A DNA stretch of 5,140 bases from an uncultured Pseudomonas sp. Lineage in GTDB: Bacteria > Pseudomonadota > Gammaproteobacteria > Pseudomonadales > Pseudomonadaceae. Location of the stretch: NCBI GenBank assembly GCA_937863915.1, contig CALMID010000285.1, forward strand, positions 1 to 5,140. The letters are read 5' to 3'. The notes under the pieces were generated by a model. The model did no database searches. It worked only from the letters and a program-made list of their open reading frames with translations, and was not told the DNA's origin. Positions within the stretch are counted from its first letter, which is position 1. Every line of letters starts with the position of its first letter. This document shows, piece after piece, positions 1-5,140 of this stretch. A program made the position numbers and the translations under genes.

Positions 1-878
1 CGGTCAACCGCGCGCTGATGGTGTACTCGGGTGAAGACCTCTACGCCATCCCGCTCAACACCATCGAAGGTATCGTGCGCGTTTCGCCGTACGAGCTGGA
101 GGAGCTGTACAAGCGCGAGGACGGCCAGGCCGATGCGCCGCGCTTCGAATACGCCGGGCAGGCCTACGAACTGAAATACCTCGGCGAGCTGCTGGACAAC
201 GGTCAGCAGCCCAAGCTGGTCGGCCAGAGCCTGCCGCTGCCGGTGATTCTGGTGCGTTCGGCGGAACACGCCGTGGCGGTGCAGGTGGACAGCCTGGCGG
301 GTTCCCGCGAAATCGTGGTGAAGAGCCTCGGCGCGCAGTTCGCCGCTGTGCATGGCATCTCCGGCGCGACCATCCTCGGTGACGGTCGCGTGGTGGTGAT
401 TCTCGACCTGCTGGCGACCATCCGTGTGCTCCACGCTCACGCCCTGGCCCAGGCGCCGCGTGTCCTGCGCGTTGGCCCGACCGAGGCGGAGGTCGAGCGC
501 GACCGGCCTACATTGGTCATGGTGGTCGACGACTCGGTCACCGTGCGCAAGGTCACCACGCGCCTGCTGGAACGCAACGGCATGAACGTGGTGACGGCCA
601 AGGACGGGGTGGATGCCATCGCCCAGCTGCAGGAACACAAGCCGGACATCATGCTGCTCGACATCGAGATGCCGCGCATGGACGGCTTCGAAGTGGCCAC
701 CCTGGTGCGCCACGACGAGCGCCTGAAGCACCTGCCGATCATCATGATTACCTCGCGTACCGGTGACAAACACCGCGAGCGCGCCCTGGCCATCGGCGTC
801 AACGAGTACCTCGGCAAGCCGTACCAGGAGTCGCTGTTGCTCGAAACCATCCAGAATCTGGTTAAAGCCCATGACTGA
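1..878 (+). CDS. chpA: ChpA C-terminal part: CheA-type hybrid kinase, CheW-like and receiver domains (5' partial)
   Basis: This is the end of a large chemotaxis-type histidine kinase; the reading frame is open from base 3 and the true start lies upstream. About 290 residues are visible. Roughly nt 10-440 encode a CheW-like regulatory domain, with an IPLNTIEGIVRV stretch near its start and a GATILGDGRVVVILDL stretch near its end, typical of the last domain of CheA. A linker of about 25 residues follows, then a full receiver domain (about nt 507-870). The receiver has the paired acidic residues DD at nt 528-533, the phosphoacceptor Asp at nt 660-662 in LLDIEMPRMDG, the conserved Thr at nt 750-752 in MITSR, and the Lys at nt 816-818 in GKPY, so it should be phosphorylatable. 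In the Pil-Chp system this protein sits in a polar array and controls type IV pilus twitching and cAMP levels. The assignment to ChpA rather than another CheA-REC hybrid rests on the following chpB and chpC and on the rsmE neighbourhood. The kinase and Hpt domains are outside the window. Confidence 0.92.
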   Translation, partial: VNRALMVYSGEDLYAIPLNTIEGIVRVSPYELEELYKREDGQADAPRFEYAGQAYELKYLGELLDNGQQPKLVGQSLPLPVILVRSAEHAVAVQVDSLAGSREIVVKSLGAQFAAVHGISGATILGDGRVVVILDLLATIRVLHAHALAQAPRVLRVGPTEAEVERDRPTLVMVVDDSVTVRKVTTRLLERNGMNVVTAKDGVDAIAQLQEHKPDIMLLDIEMPRMDGFEVATLVRHDERLKHLPIIMITSRTGDKHRERALAIGVNEYLGKPYQESLLLETIQNLVKAHD

Positions 879-1890
879 TAAAACCGCTGCGCGCATTGCC
901 GTCATCGCCGATACCTCGCTGCAACGCCATGTGCTGCAGCAGGCCTTGGCCGGGAACGGCTATCAGGTGGTGCTCAACTCCGACCCGGCGCGGCTCGATC
1001 AGGAAACCCTGAGCGGCTGCGAAACCGACCTGTGGCTGGTCGATCTGGCCCAGTCCGAGGACTCGCCGCTGGTCGACAGTCTGCTGGAGCATGCCAGCGC
1101 CCCGGTGCTGTTTGGCGAGGGGCATGCCCCGGAGCGCCATTCGGAAAACTACCCGCGCTGGGAGCGTCGCCTGTTCGGCAAGCTCAAGCGCCTGGTCGGT
1201 GATCCCGCCCAGGCCGTGGGGCCGAGCCTGGAGGCGCTGCTCAACGAAGCACAGCGCACCACCCGTCTGGGTCTGCCCCAGGAGCTGGCGGCCACGCCGC
1301 TGGTGGCTGGCGAGCCGGCCAAGCAGGTGTGGTTGCTGGCGGCGTCGCTGGGTGGTCCGGCGGCGGTCAAGGCCTTCCTCGATGCGCTGCCGGGCGGTCT
1401 GCCGGTGGGCTTTGTCTACGCCCAGCACATCGATGCCAGTTTCGAAGCCAGTCTGCCGCAGGCGGTGGGCCGGCATAGCCAGTGGCACGTCAACCCGGTG
1501 CGCGATGGCGACAGCGTGCGCAATGGCGAAGTCATTGTCGTGCCGATCAGCCATGAGCTGCGCTTCAGCGAGGACGGGCAGATGCAGGTTGCCAACTGTG
1601 CCTGGCCGGAGCCCTACAGCCCGTCGATCGACCAGATGATGCTCAATCTGGCACAGCAGTTCGGTGCCCAGTGCGGGGTCATCGCCTTCAGTGGCATGGG
1701 CTCCGATGGCAGCGCGGCGGCCGCCTATGTGCGCCGTCAGGGTGGCCTGATCTGGACGCAGAAGGCCGACTCCTGTGCCTGCCCGAGCATGCCCGACAGC
1801 CTGCGCGAGGGCGGCTACAGCGAGCTGAGCGGTGACCCGCGCGAGCTGGCCGAGGCCCTGGTCAACCACCTGGCTGCACAGGTCAATTGA
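871..1890 (+). CDS. chpB: ChpB: CheB-type chemoreceptor methylesterase with a degenerate receiver-like N-terminus
   Basis: The 339-residue product has a C-terminal CheB methylesterase domain (about residues 150-335) that would hydrolyse glutamyl methyl esters on the chemoreceptor, opposing a CheR-type methyltransferase (PilK in P. aeruginosa). The catalytic triad is visible: Ser159 in AASLGG, His186 in AQHID and Asp279 in SGMGSDG. Residues 7-110 look like a worn receiver domain. Asp58 in LVDL sits at the phosphoacceptor place and Asp14 at one acidic-pocket place, but the second acidic residue is Ala13 and the usual Thr/Ser after beta-4 appears to be Gly82. Regulation by phosphorylation is therefore doubtful. 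The ATG at 871 was chosen because it gives a beta-1 strand close to the N-terminus and overlaps the chpA stop by 8 nt, which suggests translational coupling. An in-frame ATG at 763 would add 36 residues encoded wholly inside the chpA receiver domain. No strong Shine-Dalgarno sequence precedes 871, consistent with coupling. Confidence 0.9.
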   Translation: MTDKTAARIAVIADTSLQRHVLQQALAGNGYQVVLNSDPARLDQETLSGCETDLWLVDLAQSEDSPLVDSLLEHASAPVLFGEGHAPERHSENYPRWERRLFGKLKRLVGDPAQAVGPSLEALLNEAQRTTRLGLPQELAATPLVAGEPAKQVWLLAASLGGPAAVKAFLDALPGGLPVGFVYAQHIDASFEASLPQAVGRHSQWHVNPVRDGDSVRNGEVIVVPISHELRFSEDGQMQVANCAWPEPYSPSIDQMMLNLAQQFGAQCGVIAFSGMGSDGSAAAAYVRRQGGLIWTQKADSCACPSMPDSLREGGYSELSGDPRELAEALVNHLAAQVN

Positions 1891-1899
1891 GCTATTTAC

Positions 1900-1922
1900 C
1901 GGCGGGCCTGTCGTGCCCGCCG
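1900..1922 (+). other. Intercistronic hairpin between chpB and chpC
   Basis: The arms CGGCGGGC (1900-1907) and GCCCGCCG (1915-1922) are perfectly complementary over 8 bp around a 7-nt loop. The hairpin lies 9 nt after the chpB stop and ends 13 nt before the chpC ribosome binding site. No T-run follows, so it is not a typical intrinsic terminator. It could act as an mRNA stability or processing element, or as a weak attenuator that adjusts chpC relative to chpB. The structure is seen; any function is inferred. Confidence 0.5.
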
Positions 1923-1935
1923 ATCGCCGTATCCT

Positions 1936-1939
1936 GGAG
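1936..1939 (+). promoter_or_regulatory. Ribosome binding site of chpC
   Basis: GGAG lies 6 nt before the ATG at 1946, a good Shine-Dalgarno sequence at normal spacing. It fixes the start used here and shows that chpC can be translated independently of chpB. Confidence 0.75.
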
Positions 1940-1945
1940 TGATCG

Positions 1946-2446
1946 ATGAGCCAAGTTCCCGTTCAGCAGGGCAGTCAGCCGAGCAATCAGCCGAGCGTCC
2001 AGCAGAGCAGCCACCTGACCGGCCTGCTGGTGCCGTTGGCCGACCGTACCTTGCTGCTGCCCAACGTGGCGGTGGCCGAGCTGATTCCCTACCGTGCCCC
2101 GCAGACCAGCGAGGGCATGCCCAGCTGGTTCCTCGGCCAGGTGGCCTGGCGCGATTTGCGCCTGCCGCTGCTGTCGTTCGAGGCCGCTTCCGATGGCGAG
2201 GCCAAGGTGGCGAGTGGCGCTCGGGTAGCGGTACTCAATGCTTTGGGCGCGCGCGAGCACGTCAAGTTCATCGCCCTGCTGGTGCAGGGCATTCCGCACT
2301 CGGTCAAGGTCGACGCCAACCTGGCGCCGGCCAGTGCGCCTCTGGCGCCGCTGGAGCTGGGGGCCGCGCTGGTCAATGAGCAGATCGTGAAGATCCCCGA
2401 TCTGGTGGCGCTGGAGCAGAAACTGGCGGATGCCGGCCTGATCTGA
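1946..2446 (+). CDS. chpC: ChpC: CheW-type adaptor protein of the Pil-Chp array
   Basis: The 166-residue soluble protein has a CheW-like domain over about residues 24-166. In this family the domain bridges chemoreceptors to the CheA-type kinase, here presumably ChpA. Visible family features are the first strand (LTGLLVPLADRTLLLPN), the central WFLGQVAWRDLRLPLLSFE stretch with its Trp-Arg pair, and the closing PDLVALEQKL helix. Residues 7-22 are a Gln/Ser/Pro-rich low-complexity tail (QQGSQPSNQPSVQQSS), encoded in part by two 10-nt direct copies 12 nt apart at 1975-1984 and 1987-1996; it is probably a disordered lead-in. The gene follows chpB by 55 nt and is the last of the plus-strand operon, ending 17 nt before the terminator stem. 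The chpC symbol rests on position after chpA-chpB, because CheW-like proteins are hard to tell apart by sequence alone. Confidence 0.87.
   Translation: MSQVPVQQGSQPSNQPSVQQSSHLTGLLVPLADRTLLLPNVAVAELIPYRAPQTSEGMPSWFLGQVAWRDLRLPLLSFEAASDGEAKVASGARVAVLNALGAREHVKFIALLVQGIPHSVKVDANLAPASAPLAPLELGAALVNEQIVKIPDLVALEQKLADAGLI
1975..1996 (+). repeat. Short direct repeat in the chpC 5' coding region
   Basis: The 10-mer TCAGCCGAGC occurs at 1975-1984 and again at 1987-1996, a 12-nt period that encodes QPS-containing units of the disordered ChpC N-terminus. The copy number is only two, so it may be a small in-frame duplication that changes linker length between strains. Confidence 0.5.
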
Positions 2447-2463
2447 TTTTCGCGAGCCAAAAC

Positions 2464-2515
2464 AAAGCCCCGGTCGCCCGGGCAACCCTTGCGGGTTGGC
2501 GGGCGCCGGGGCTTT
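2464..2515. terminator. Bidirectional intrinsic terminator between chpC and the symporter gene
   Basis: The outer stem AAAGCCCCGG (2464-2473) pairs perfectly with CCGGGGCTTT (2506-2515). Inside it, CGCCCG (2475-2480) pairs with CGGGCG (2500-2505), and CAACCC (2483-2488) with GGGTTG (2493-2498) around a 4-nt TTGC loop. That is about 22 bp of stem with only small bulges. On the plus strand the stem runs into CTTTTGT, and on the minus strand into CTTTGTTTT, so it can end both chpC transcription and the convergent symporter transcript, whose stop codon lies 13 nt away. Confidence 0.9.
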
Positions 2516-2528
2516 TGTCTGACTGGCG

Positions 2529-4013
2529 TCAGGGCTTGGGTGTTTCGCCCAGTTCCTTCAGTTCAGCCTTGAGGTTTTCCTCGGAGCGGTTGCCACTCCA
2601 GTAATCGGCATTCTTGATGCCGAGTTTTTCCGGGTGGAATACCGGGTCCTTGCCTTCCTTCTGCTGCGCCTCGTAATCCTTCAGGCAGACGTAGGCGACC
2701 TTGTGCATGAGGATAATGGCGATGATGTTCAGCCAGGCCATCAGACCGACGCCCAGGTCACCCAGGCCCCAGGCCAGGTCGGCGGTCTTCACCGTGCCGT
2801 ACACCGTGGCGGCGATGATCGCGAACTTCAGCACCAGGGTCAGCCAGGGACGCTTAACTGTCCGGTTGATGTAGGCGATGTTGGTCTCGGCGATGTAGTA
2901 GTAGGCGACGATGGTGGTGAAGGCGAAGAAGAACAGGGCGATGGCGACGAAGTACGAGCCAAAGCCCGGCATGATGTTTTCCATCGCCGTCTGCACGTAG
3001 CCCGGGCCTGCAGCGACCCCGGCGATGCCGGTGAACAGCGCGCTGCCATCCGGGGCCTGGACGTTGTACTGGCCGGTGATCAGCAGCATGAAGGCGGTGG
3101 CCGAGCAGACGAACAGGGTGTCGACGTACACCGAGAAGGCCTGCACCAGGCCCTGCTTGGCCGGGTGGCTGACGGCGGCAGCCGAGGAGGCGTGCGGCCC
3201 GGTACCCTGGCCCGCTTCGTTGGAGTACACGCCACGCTTGACGCCCCACATGATCGCCAGGCCCATGATGGCGCCGAAGCCGGCATCCAGGCCGAAGGCG
3301 CTCTTGAAGATCAGGCTCATCACGCCAGGCAGTTCACTGATGTTCAGGGCGACGATGACGCAGGCGACGATGATGTAGCCCAGCGCCATGAACGGCACCA
3401 CCACCTCGGCAAAGGTGGCGATGCGCTTGACCCCGCCGAAGATGATCAGGCCCAGCATGACGGCCAGCACGCCCGCGGTAGTGTTGGGGTGGATGCCCAG
3501 GGCGTTCTGCACGCCGACGGCAATCGAGTTGGCCTGTACGCCCGGCAGCAGCACGCCGCAGGCGAAGATGGTGACCACGGCGAAGATCAGCGCGTACCAC
3601 TTCATGCCCAGTCCGCGTTCGATGTAGAACGCCGGACCGCCACGGTACTGACCGTCGAGTTTTTCCTTGTAGACCTGGCCCAGGGTGGACTCGACGAAGG
3701 CCGAGCTGGCGCCGAGGAACGCCACCATCCACATCCAGAACACCGCGCCCGGGCCGCCGAAAGTGATGGCGGTGGCCACGCCGGCGATGTTGCCGGTGCC
3801 GACCCGGCCGGCCAGGGTCATGGTCAGGGCCTGAAACGAGGTGATGCCGTGCTCATCGGATCGGCCAATAAACATCAGCCTGATCATTTCCTTGAAGTGG
3901 CGGACCTGCAGGAAGCGGCCCCGCAACGAGAAGTACAAACCCACGCCCAGGCACAGATAAATCAGTGCCGGGCTCCACACCAGTCCATTAAGCGTGTTGA
4001 CCAGATCAATCAT
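2529..4013 (-). CDS. AGCS-family sodium:alanine/glycine symporter, inner membrane
   Basis: The 494-residue hydrophobic protein belongs to the alanine or glycine:cation symporter family, which imports small neutral amino acids with sodium (or protons) across the inner membrane. Family marks seen are GVGLYFSLRGRFLQVRHF at residues 23-40, VGTGNIAGVATAI at 71-83, GGPGAVFWMWMVAFLG at 86-101, GGPAFYIERGLG at 125-136 and SNEAGQGTGPH at 264-274, followed by HPAKQGLVQ. About ten or eleven membrane spans are apparent, then a charged cytoplasmic tail from about residue 445. Length is normal for the family. The start at 4013 was chosen because AGGAG lies 8 nt upstream and MIDLVNTLNGLVWSP is a family-like beginning; an in-frame ATG at 4103 would add 30 Pro-rich residues with no family character. 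It is convergent to chpC and co-oriented with rsmE but separated from it by 284 bp. The substrate cannot be read from sequence: alanine, glycine or D-alanine are all possible. Confidence 0.9.
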   Translation of the reverse strand: MIDLVNTLNGLVWSPALIYLCLGVGLYFSLRGRFLQVRHFKEMIRLMFIGRSDEHGITSFQALTMTLAGRVGTGNIAGVATAITFGGPGAVFWMWMVAFLGASSAFVESTLGQVYKEKLDGQYRGGPAFYIERGLGMKWYALIFAVVTIFACGVLLPGVQANSIAVGVQNALGIHPNTTAGVLAVMLGLIIFGGVKRIATFAEVVVPFMALGYIIVACVIVALNISELPGVMSLIFKSAFGLDAGFGAIMGLAIMWGVKRGVYSNEAGQGTGPHASSAAAVSHPAKQGLVQAFSVYVDTLFVCSATAFMLLITGQYNVQAPDGSALFTGIAGVAAGPGYVQTAMENIMPGFGSYFVAIALFFFAFTTIVAYYYIAETNIAYINRTVKRPWLTLVLKFAIIAATVYGTVKTADLAWGLGDLGVGLMAWLNIIAIILMHKVAYVCLKDYEAQQKEGKDPVFHPEKLGIKNADYWSGNRSEENLKAELKELGETPKP

Positions 4014-4021
4014 GCAGAGTG

Positions 4022-4026
4022 CTCCT
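4022..4026 (-). promoter_or_regulatory. Ribosome binding site of the symporter gene
   Basis: The minus strand reads AGGAG here, 8 nt before the ATG whose first base is 4013. It supports this start over the upstream in-frame ATG at 4103. Confidence 0.75.
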
Positions 4027-4161
4027 GTACCACCTGTAGGCACGGCCTCTTGTGGAGTGGCGGGCCATGGTGGCTTTCGTATTGGGAGAGGCCGCGACGC
4101 CATGCGCGTCTCGGCAGGATGCCAGTTGCCGCCGGATAGGTTGGGCAGGGCGGGAATTTAT

Positions 4162-4178
4162 TGCAAAACGCAGGCCGC
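4162..4178 (-). promoter_or_regulatory. Possible sigma-54 (RpoN) promoter for the symporter gene
   Basis: The minus strand reads GCGGCCTGCGTTTTGCA. It has the GG (4176-4175) and GC (4164-4163) dinucleotides exactly 10 nt apart and a TTGCA block at the -12 side, as in the sigma-54 consensus; three bases of the -24 block differ. RpoN often controls nitrogen and amino-acid uptake genes in Pseudomonas, so the location is sensible. No enhancer-binding site was identified and no better sigma-70 promoter was found. It is a single motif match in short DNA and may be chance. Confidence 0.3.
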
Positions 4179-4220
4179 CACAGCGGGGGTGGCGTGAGTT
4201 CAACTTTTAGTGTCGATATT

Positions 4221-4236
4221 CCGCATCTTCATGCGG
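4221..4236. other. Small perfect hairpin downstream of rsmE
   Basis: CCGCAT and ATGCGG form a 6-bp perfect stem with a 4-nt loop (CTTC on plus, GAAG on minus), starting 62 nt after the rsmE stop on the minus strand. No T-run follows in either direction, so it is at best an unusual terminator or a 3'-end stabiliser for the rsmE transcript. It may have no function. Confidence 0.35.
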
Positions 4237-4297
4237 TTGGACTCGCCTGATCACGGCGCTGCAGCTTCAGGATGGCGCATTCAGCCGCTGGGGTTGC

Positions 4298-5017
4298 TCA
4301 GAAATCGCCCCACAGCTGCTGGGCCACGGCCAGCGCTACCACCGGTGCGGTTTCCGTGCGTAACACTCGCGGGCCCAGGCGCGCGGGATGAAAGCCGGCG
4401 CCGGTCGCCTGCTGCAGTTCCATCTCGCTGAGACCGCCCTCGGGGCCGATGAGAAAGGCCAGAGTCCCGGGCTTGGCATGGCCCTGCAGCGGCGCGGCCA
4501 CCGGGTGCAGGACCAGCTTGAGTTCGGCCTCGACCTGCTTGAGCCAGTCGGCCAGCAGCAGCGGCGGGTGAATCCGCGGCAGCACCGAACGGCCGCACTG
4601 CTCGCAGGCGCTGATCGCCACCTGGCGCCAGTGGCTCATGCGCTTGTCGGCGCGCTCGTCCTTCAGGCGTACCTCACAGCGTTCACTGACGATGGGGGTG
4701 ATCTCGGCGGCACCCAGTTCGGTGGCTTTCTGGATGGCCCAGTCCATGCGCTCGCCGCGCGACAGACCCTGGCCGAGGTGGACGCGCAAGGGCGACTCGT
4801 CGAGGCCGCTGAACTGCTCGGTGAGCTCCACGCGGACGCTCTTCTTGCCCACTTCGATCAGCTCGCCCCGGTATTCCTGGCCGCTGCCGTCGAACAGCTG
4901 CACCGCGTCGCCCACCGCATGTCGAAGTACCCGGCCGATGTAGTGCGCCTGGGCTTCCGGCAGCTCATGCTGGCCAAGAGAGAGCGGGGCGTCGATAAAA
5001 AAGCGGGATAGGCGCAT
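4298..5017 (-). CDS. rsmE: RsmE: 16S rRNA (uracil-1498-N3)-methyltransferase
   Basis: The 239-residue protein matches the usual RsmE length. It methylates N3 of U1498 in 16S rRNA of the small subunit using S-adenosylmethionine, and belongs to the SPOUT superfamily of knotted dimeric methyltransferases. A PUA-like N-terminal RNA-binding domain (about residues 1-75) carries HYIGRVLR at 25-32 and LFDGSGQEY at 41-49. The catalytic domain shows GERMDWAIQKATELG at 88-102, SERCEV at 111-116, EQCGRSVLP at 139-147, the SAM-binding LIGPEGGLSEME at 189-200 and LGPRVLRTETA at 214-224, which forms the knot. All main motifs are intact. The ATG at 5017 gives the standard MRLSRFF beginning; an in-frame ATG at 5104 would add 29 residues through the upstream palindrome and lacks family character. 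The Shine-Dalgarno sequence is weak (AGG about 10 nt upstream). Confidence 0.96.
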   Translation of the reverse strand: MRLSRFFIDAPLSLGQHELPEAQAHYIGRVLRHAVGDAVQLFDGSGQEYRGELIEVGKKSVRVELTEQFSGLDESPLRVHLGQGLSRGERMDWAIQKATELGAAEITPIVSERCEVRLKDERADKRMSHWRQVAISACEQCGRSVLPRIHPPLLLADWLKQVEAELKLVLHPVAAPLQGHAKPGTLAFLIGPEGGLSEMELQQATGAGFHPARLGPRVLRTETAPVVALAVAQQLWGDF

Positions 5018-5045
5018 GGGGCAGGAACCTGGGGCAGAGGCGCGG

Positions 5046-5051
5046 ATTTTA
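5046..5051 (-). promoter_or_regulatory. Candidate -10 box of the rsmE promoter
   Basis: The minus strand reads TAAAAT, one mismatch from TATAAT and the only AT-rich hexamer in this GC-rich spacer. It would give a leader of about 20 nt before the ATG at 5017. No good -35 hexamer is present at 16-18 nt; that place is taken by the start of the inverted repeat at 5070-5102. Confidence 0.35.
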
Positions 5052-5069
5052 GCGGCAGGGGTCGGGCGG

Positions 5070-5102
5070 GGGTAGGGTGGACGGTGCCTTATCCACCTAC
5101 CC
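5070..5102. repeat. Imperfect palindrome upstream of rsmE, REP-like candidate
   Basis: GGGTAGGGTGGA (5070-5081) and TCCACCTACCC (5092-5102) are complementary over 11 bp with one bulged G, around a 10-nt loop. The GTAGGGTGGA...TCCACC form resembles palindromic intergenic elements I recall as frequent in some Pseudomonas genomes, but copy number cannot be judged from this window. It could also be an operator, or a terminator-like hairpin for a gene further right, though no T-run follows. A second pair, CCCAAT (5100-5105) and ATTGGG (5135-5140), overlaps its end and reaches the window edge. Confidence 0.5.
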
Positions 5103-5140
5103 AATACGCGCGCCTGCTAACCCGGGTCGCGGTGATTGGG

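Larger units (their letters stand above)
4014..4297 (-). other. Intergenic region: symporter leader and rsmE 3' flank
   Basis: This 284-bp gap has no ORF with recognisable features. From the rsmE side it holds a small perfect hairpin (4221-4236), an AT-richer patch around 4201-4220, a sigma-54-like element (4162-4178), a short inverted repeat GACGC/GCGTC (4096-4100 and 4106-4110) and the symporter ribosome binding site. No strong U-tract terminator for rsmE is seen. If transcription starts near 4151, the symporter leader is about 138 nt. I looked for a glycine riboswitch, known upstream of AGCS genes in other bacteria, and could not recognise its core. Confidence 0.5.

Noticed and set aside
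763..870. 36-residue N-terminal extension of ChpB
   Set aside because: It is encoded entirely within the chpA receiver domain and has shadow-like Ser/Arg-rich composition; the 871 start fits the domain boundary and the overlap.
862..1869. Long open frame antisense to chpB (335 codons)
   Set aside because: It is a by-product of GC-rich codon use opposite a well-supported gene; the protein is rich in Gln, Arg, His and Ala with no recognisable domain or ribosome binding site.
1892..2485. Open frame antisense to chpC (197 codons)
   Set aside because: It starts inside the terminator stem, lies opposite the chpC CheW domain and has no family features.
4014..4103. 30-residue N-terminal extension of the symporter
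   Set aside because: It is Pro-rich, has no family similarity, and the AGGAG site supports the ATG at 4013.
2634..4139. 501-codon open frame antisense to the symporter
   Set aside because: The product is a hydrophilic His/Asp/Gly/Gln-rich shadow of membrane-segment codons; the opposite strand has a clear AGCS protein with a ribosome binding site.
4014..4160. Glycine riboswitch in the symporter leader
   Set aside because: These elements occur before some AGCS genes, but I could not find the conserved core or a tandem aptamer arrangement; only a short GACGC/GCGTC stem is visible.
4388..5011. 207-codon open frame antisense to rsmE
   Set aside because: It lies wholly opposite intact RsmE motifs, with no recognisable domain.
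5018..5104. 29-residue N-terminal extension of RsmE
   Set aside because: It runs through the upstream palindrome and candidate promoter; MRLSRFF at 5017 is a normal RsmE start.
1..5140. A novel defence, mobile or CRISPR-type system
   Set aside because: All coding capacity is accounted for by known housekeeping, transport and chemosensory families; no repeat array, transposase, integrase or attachment site is visible.

Overview
The window looks like a chromosomal segment of a GC-rich gammaproteobacterium, most likely a Pseudomonas. It carries the 3' end of a Pil-Chp twitching-motility chemosensory cluster (chpA-chpB-chpC) followed by rsmE. From memory this broadly matches the P. aeruginosa order chpABCDE...rsmE-bioA. 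Codon use is uniformly GC-rich across all genes, and I see no insertion sequence, phage gene, tRNA, rRNA or CRISPR array.

Layout. Positions 1-878 (+) hold the C-terminus of ChpA, a giant CheA-type hybrid histidine kinase: a CheW-like domain and a terminal receiver domain. Positions 871-1890 (+) hold ChpB, a CheB-type methylesterase that overlaps chpA by 8 nt. Positions 1946-2446 (+) hold ChpC, a CheW-type adaptor with its own clear ribosome binding site, 55 nt downstream and after an intercistronic hairpin. A long hairpin with T-rich flanks on both sides (2464-2515) separates this operon from a convergent gene at 2529-4013 (-), an AGCS-family sodium:alanine/glycine-type symporter. A 284-bp gap (4014-4297) holds the symporter's leader, a possible sigma-54 promoter and two small hairpins. 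Positions 4298-5017 (-) hold RsmE, the 16S rRNA m3U1498 methyltransferase. The last 120 bases are non-coding, with a -10-like box for rsmE and an 11-bp inverted repeat.

How the genes work together. ChpA, ChpB and ChpC belong to one signalling pathway at the cell pole. The array couples a chemoreceptor (PilJ in P. aeruginosa) through CheW proteins to the ChpA kinase, while ChpB would remove receptor methyl groups. The symporter and rsmE are functionally unrelated neighbours on the other strand.

Nothing here is convincingly a new biological system. The points most worth checking are the eroded receiver domain of ChpB, the absence of chpD/chpE between chpC and the terminator, the candidate sigma-54 promoter of the symporter, the divergent signature of that symporter, and the palindromic element upstream of rsmE.
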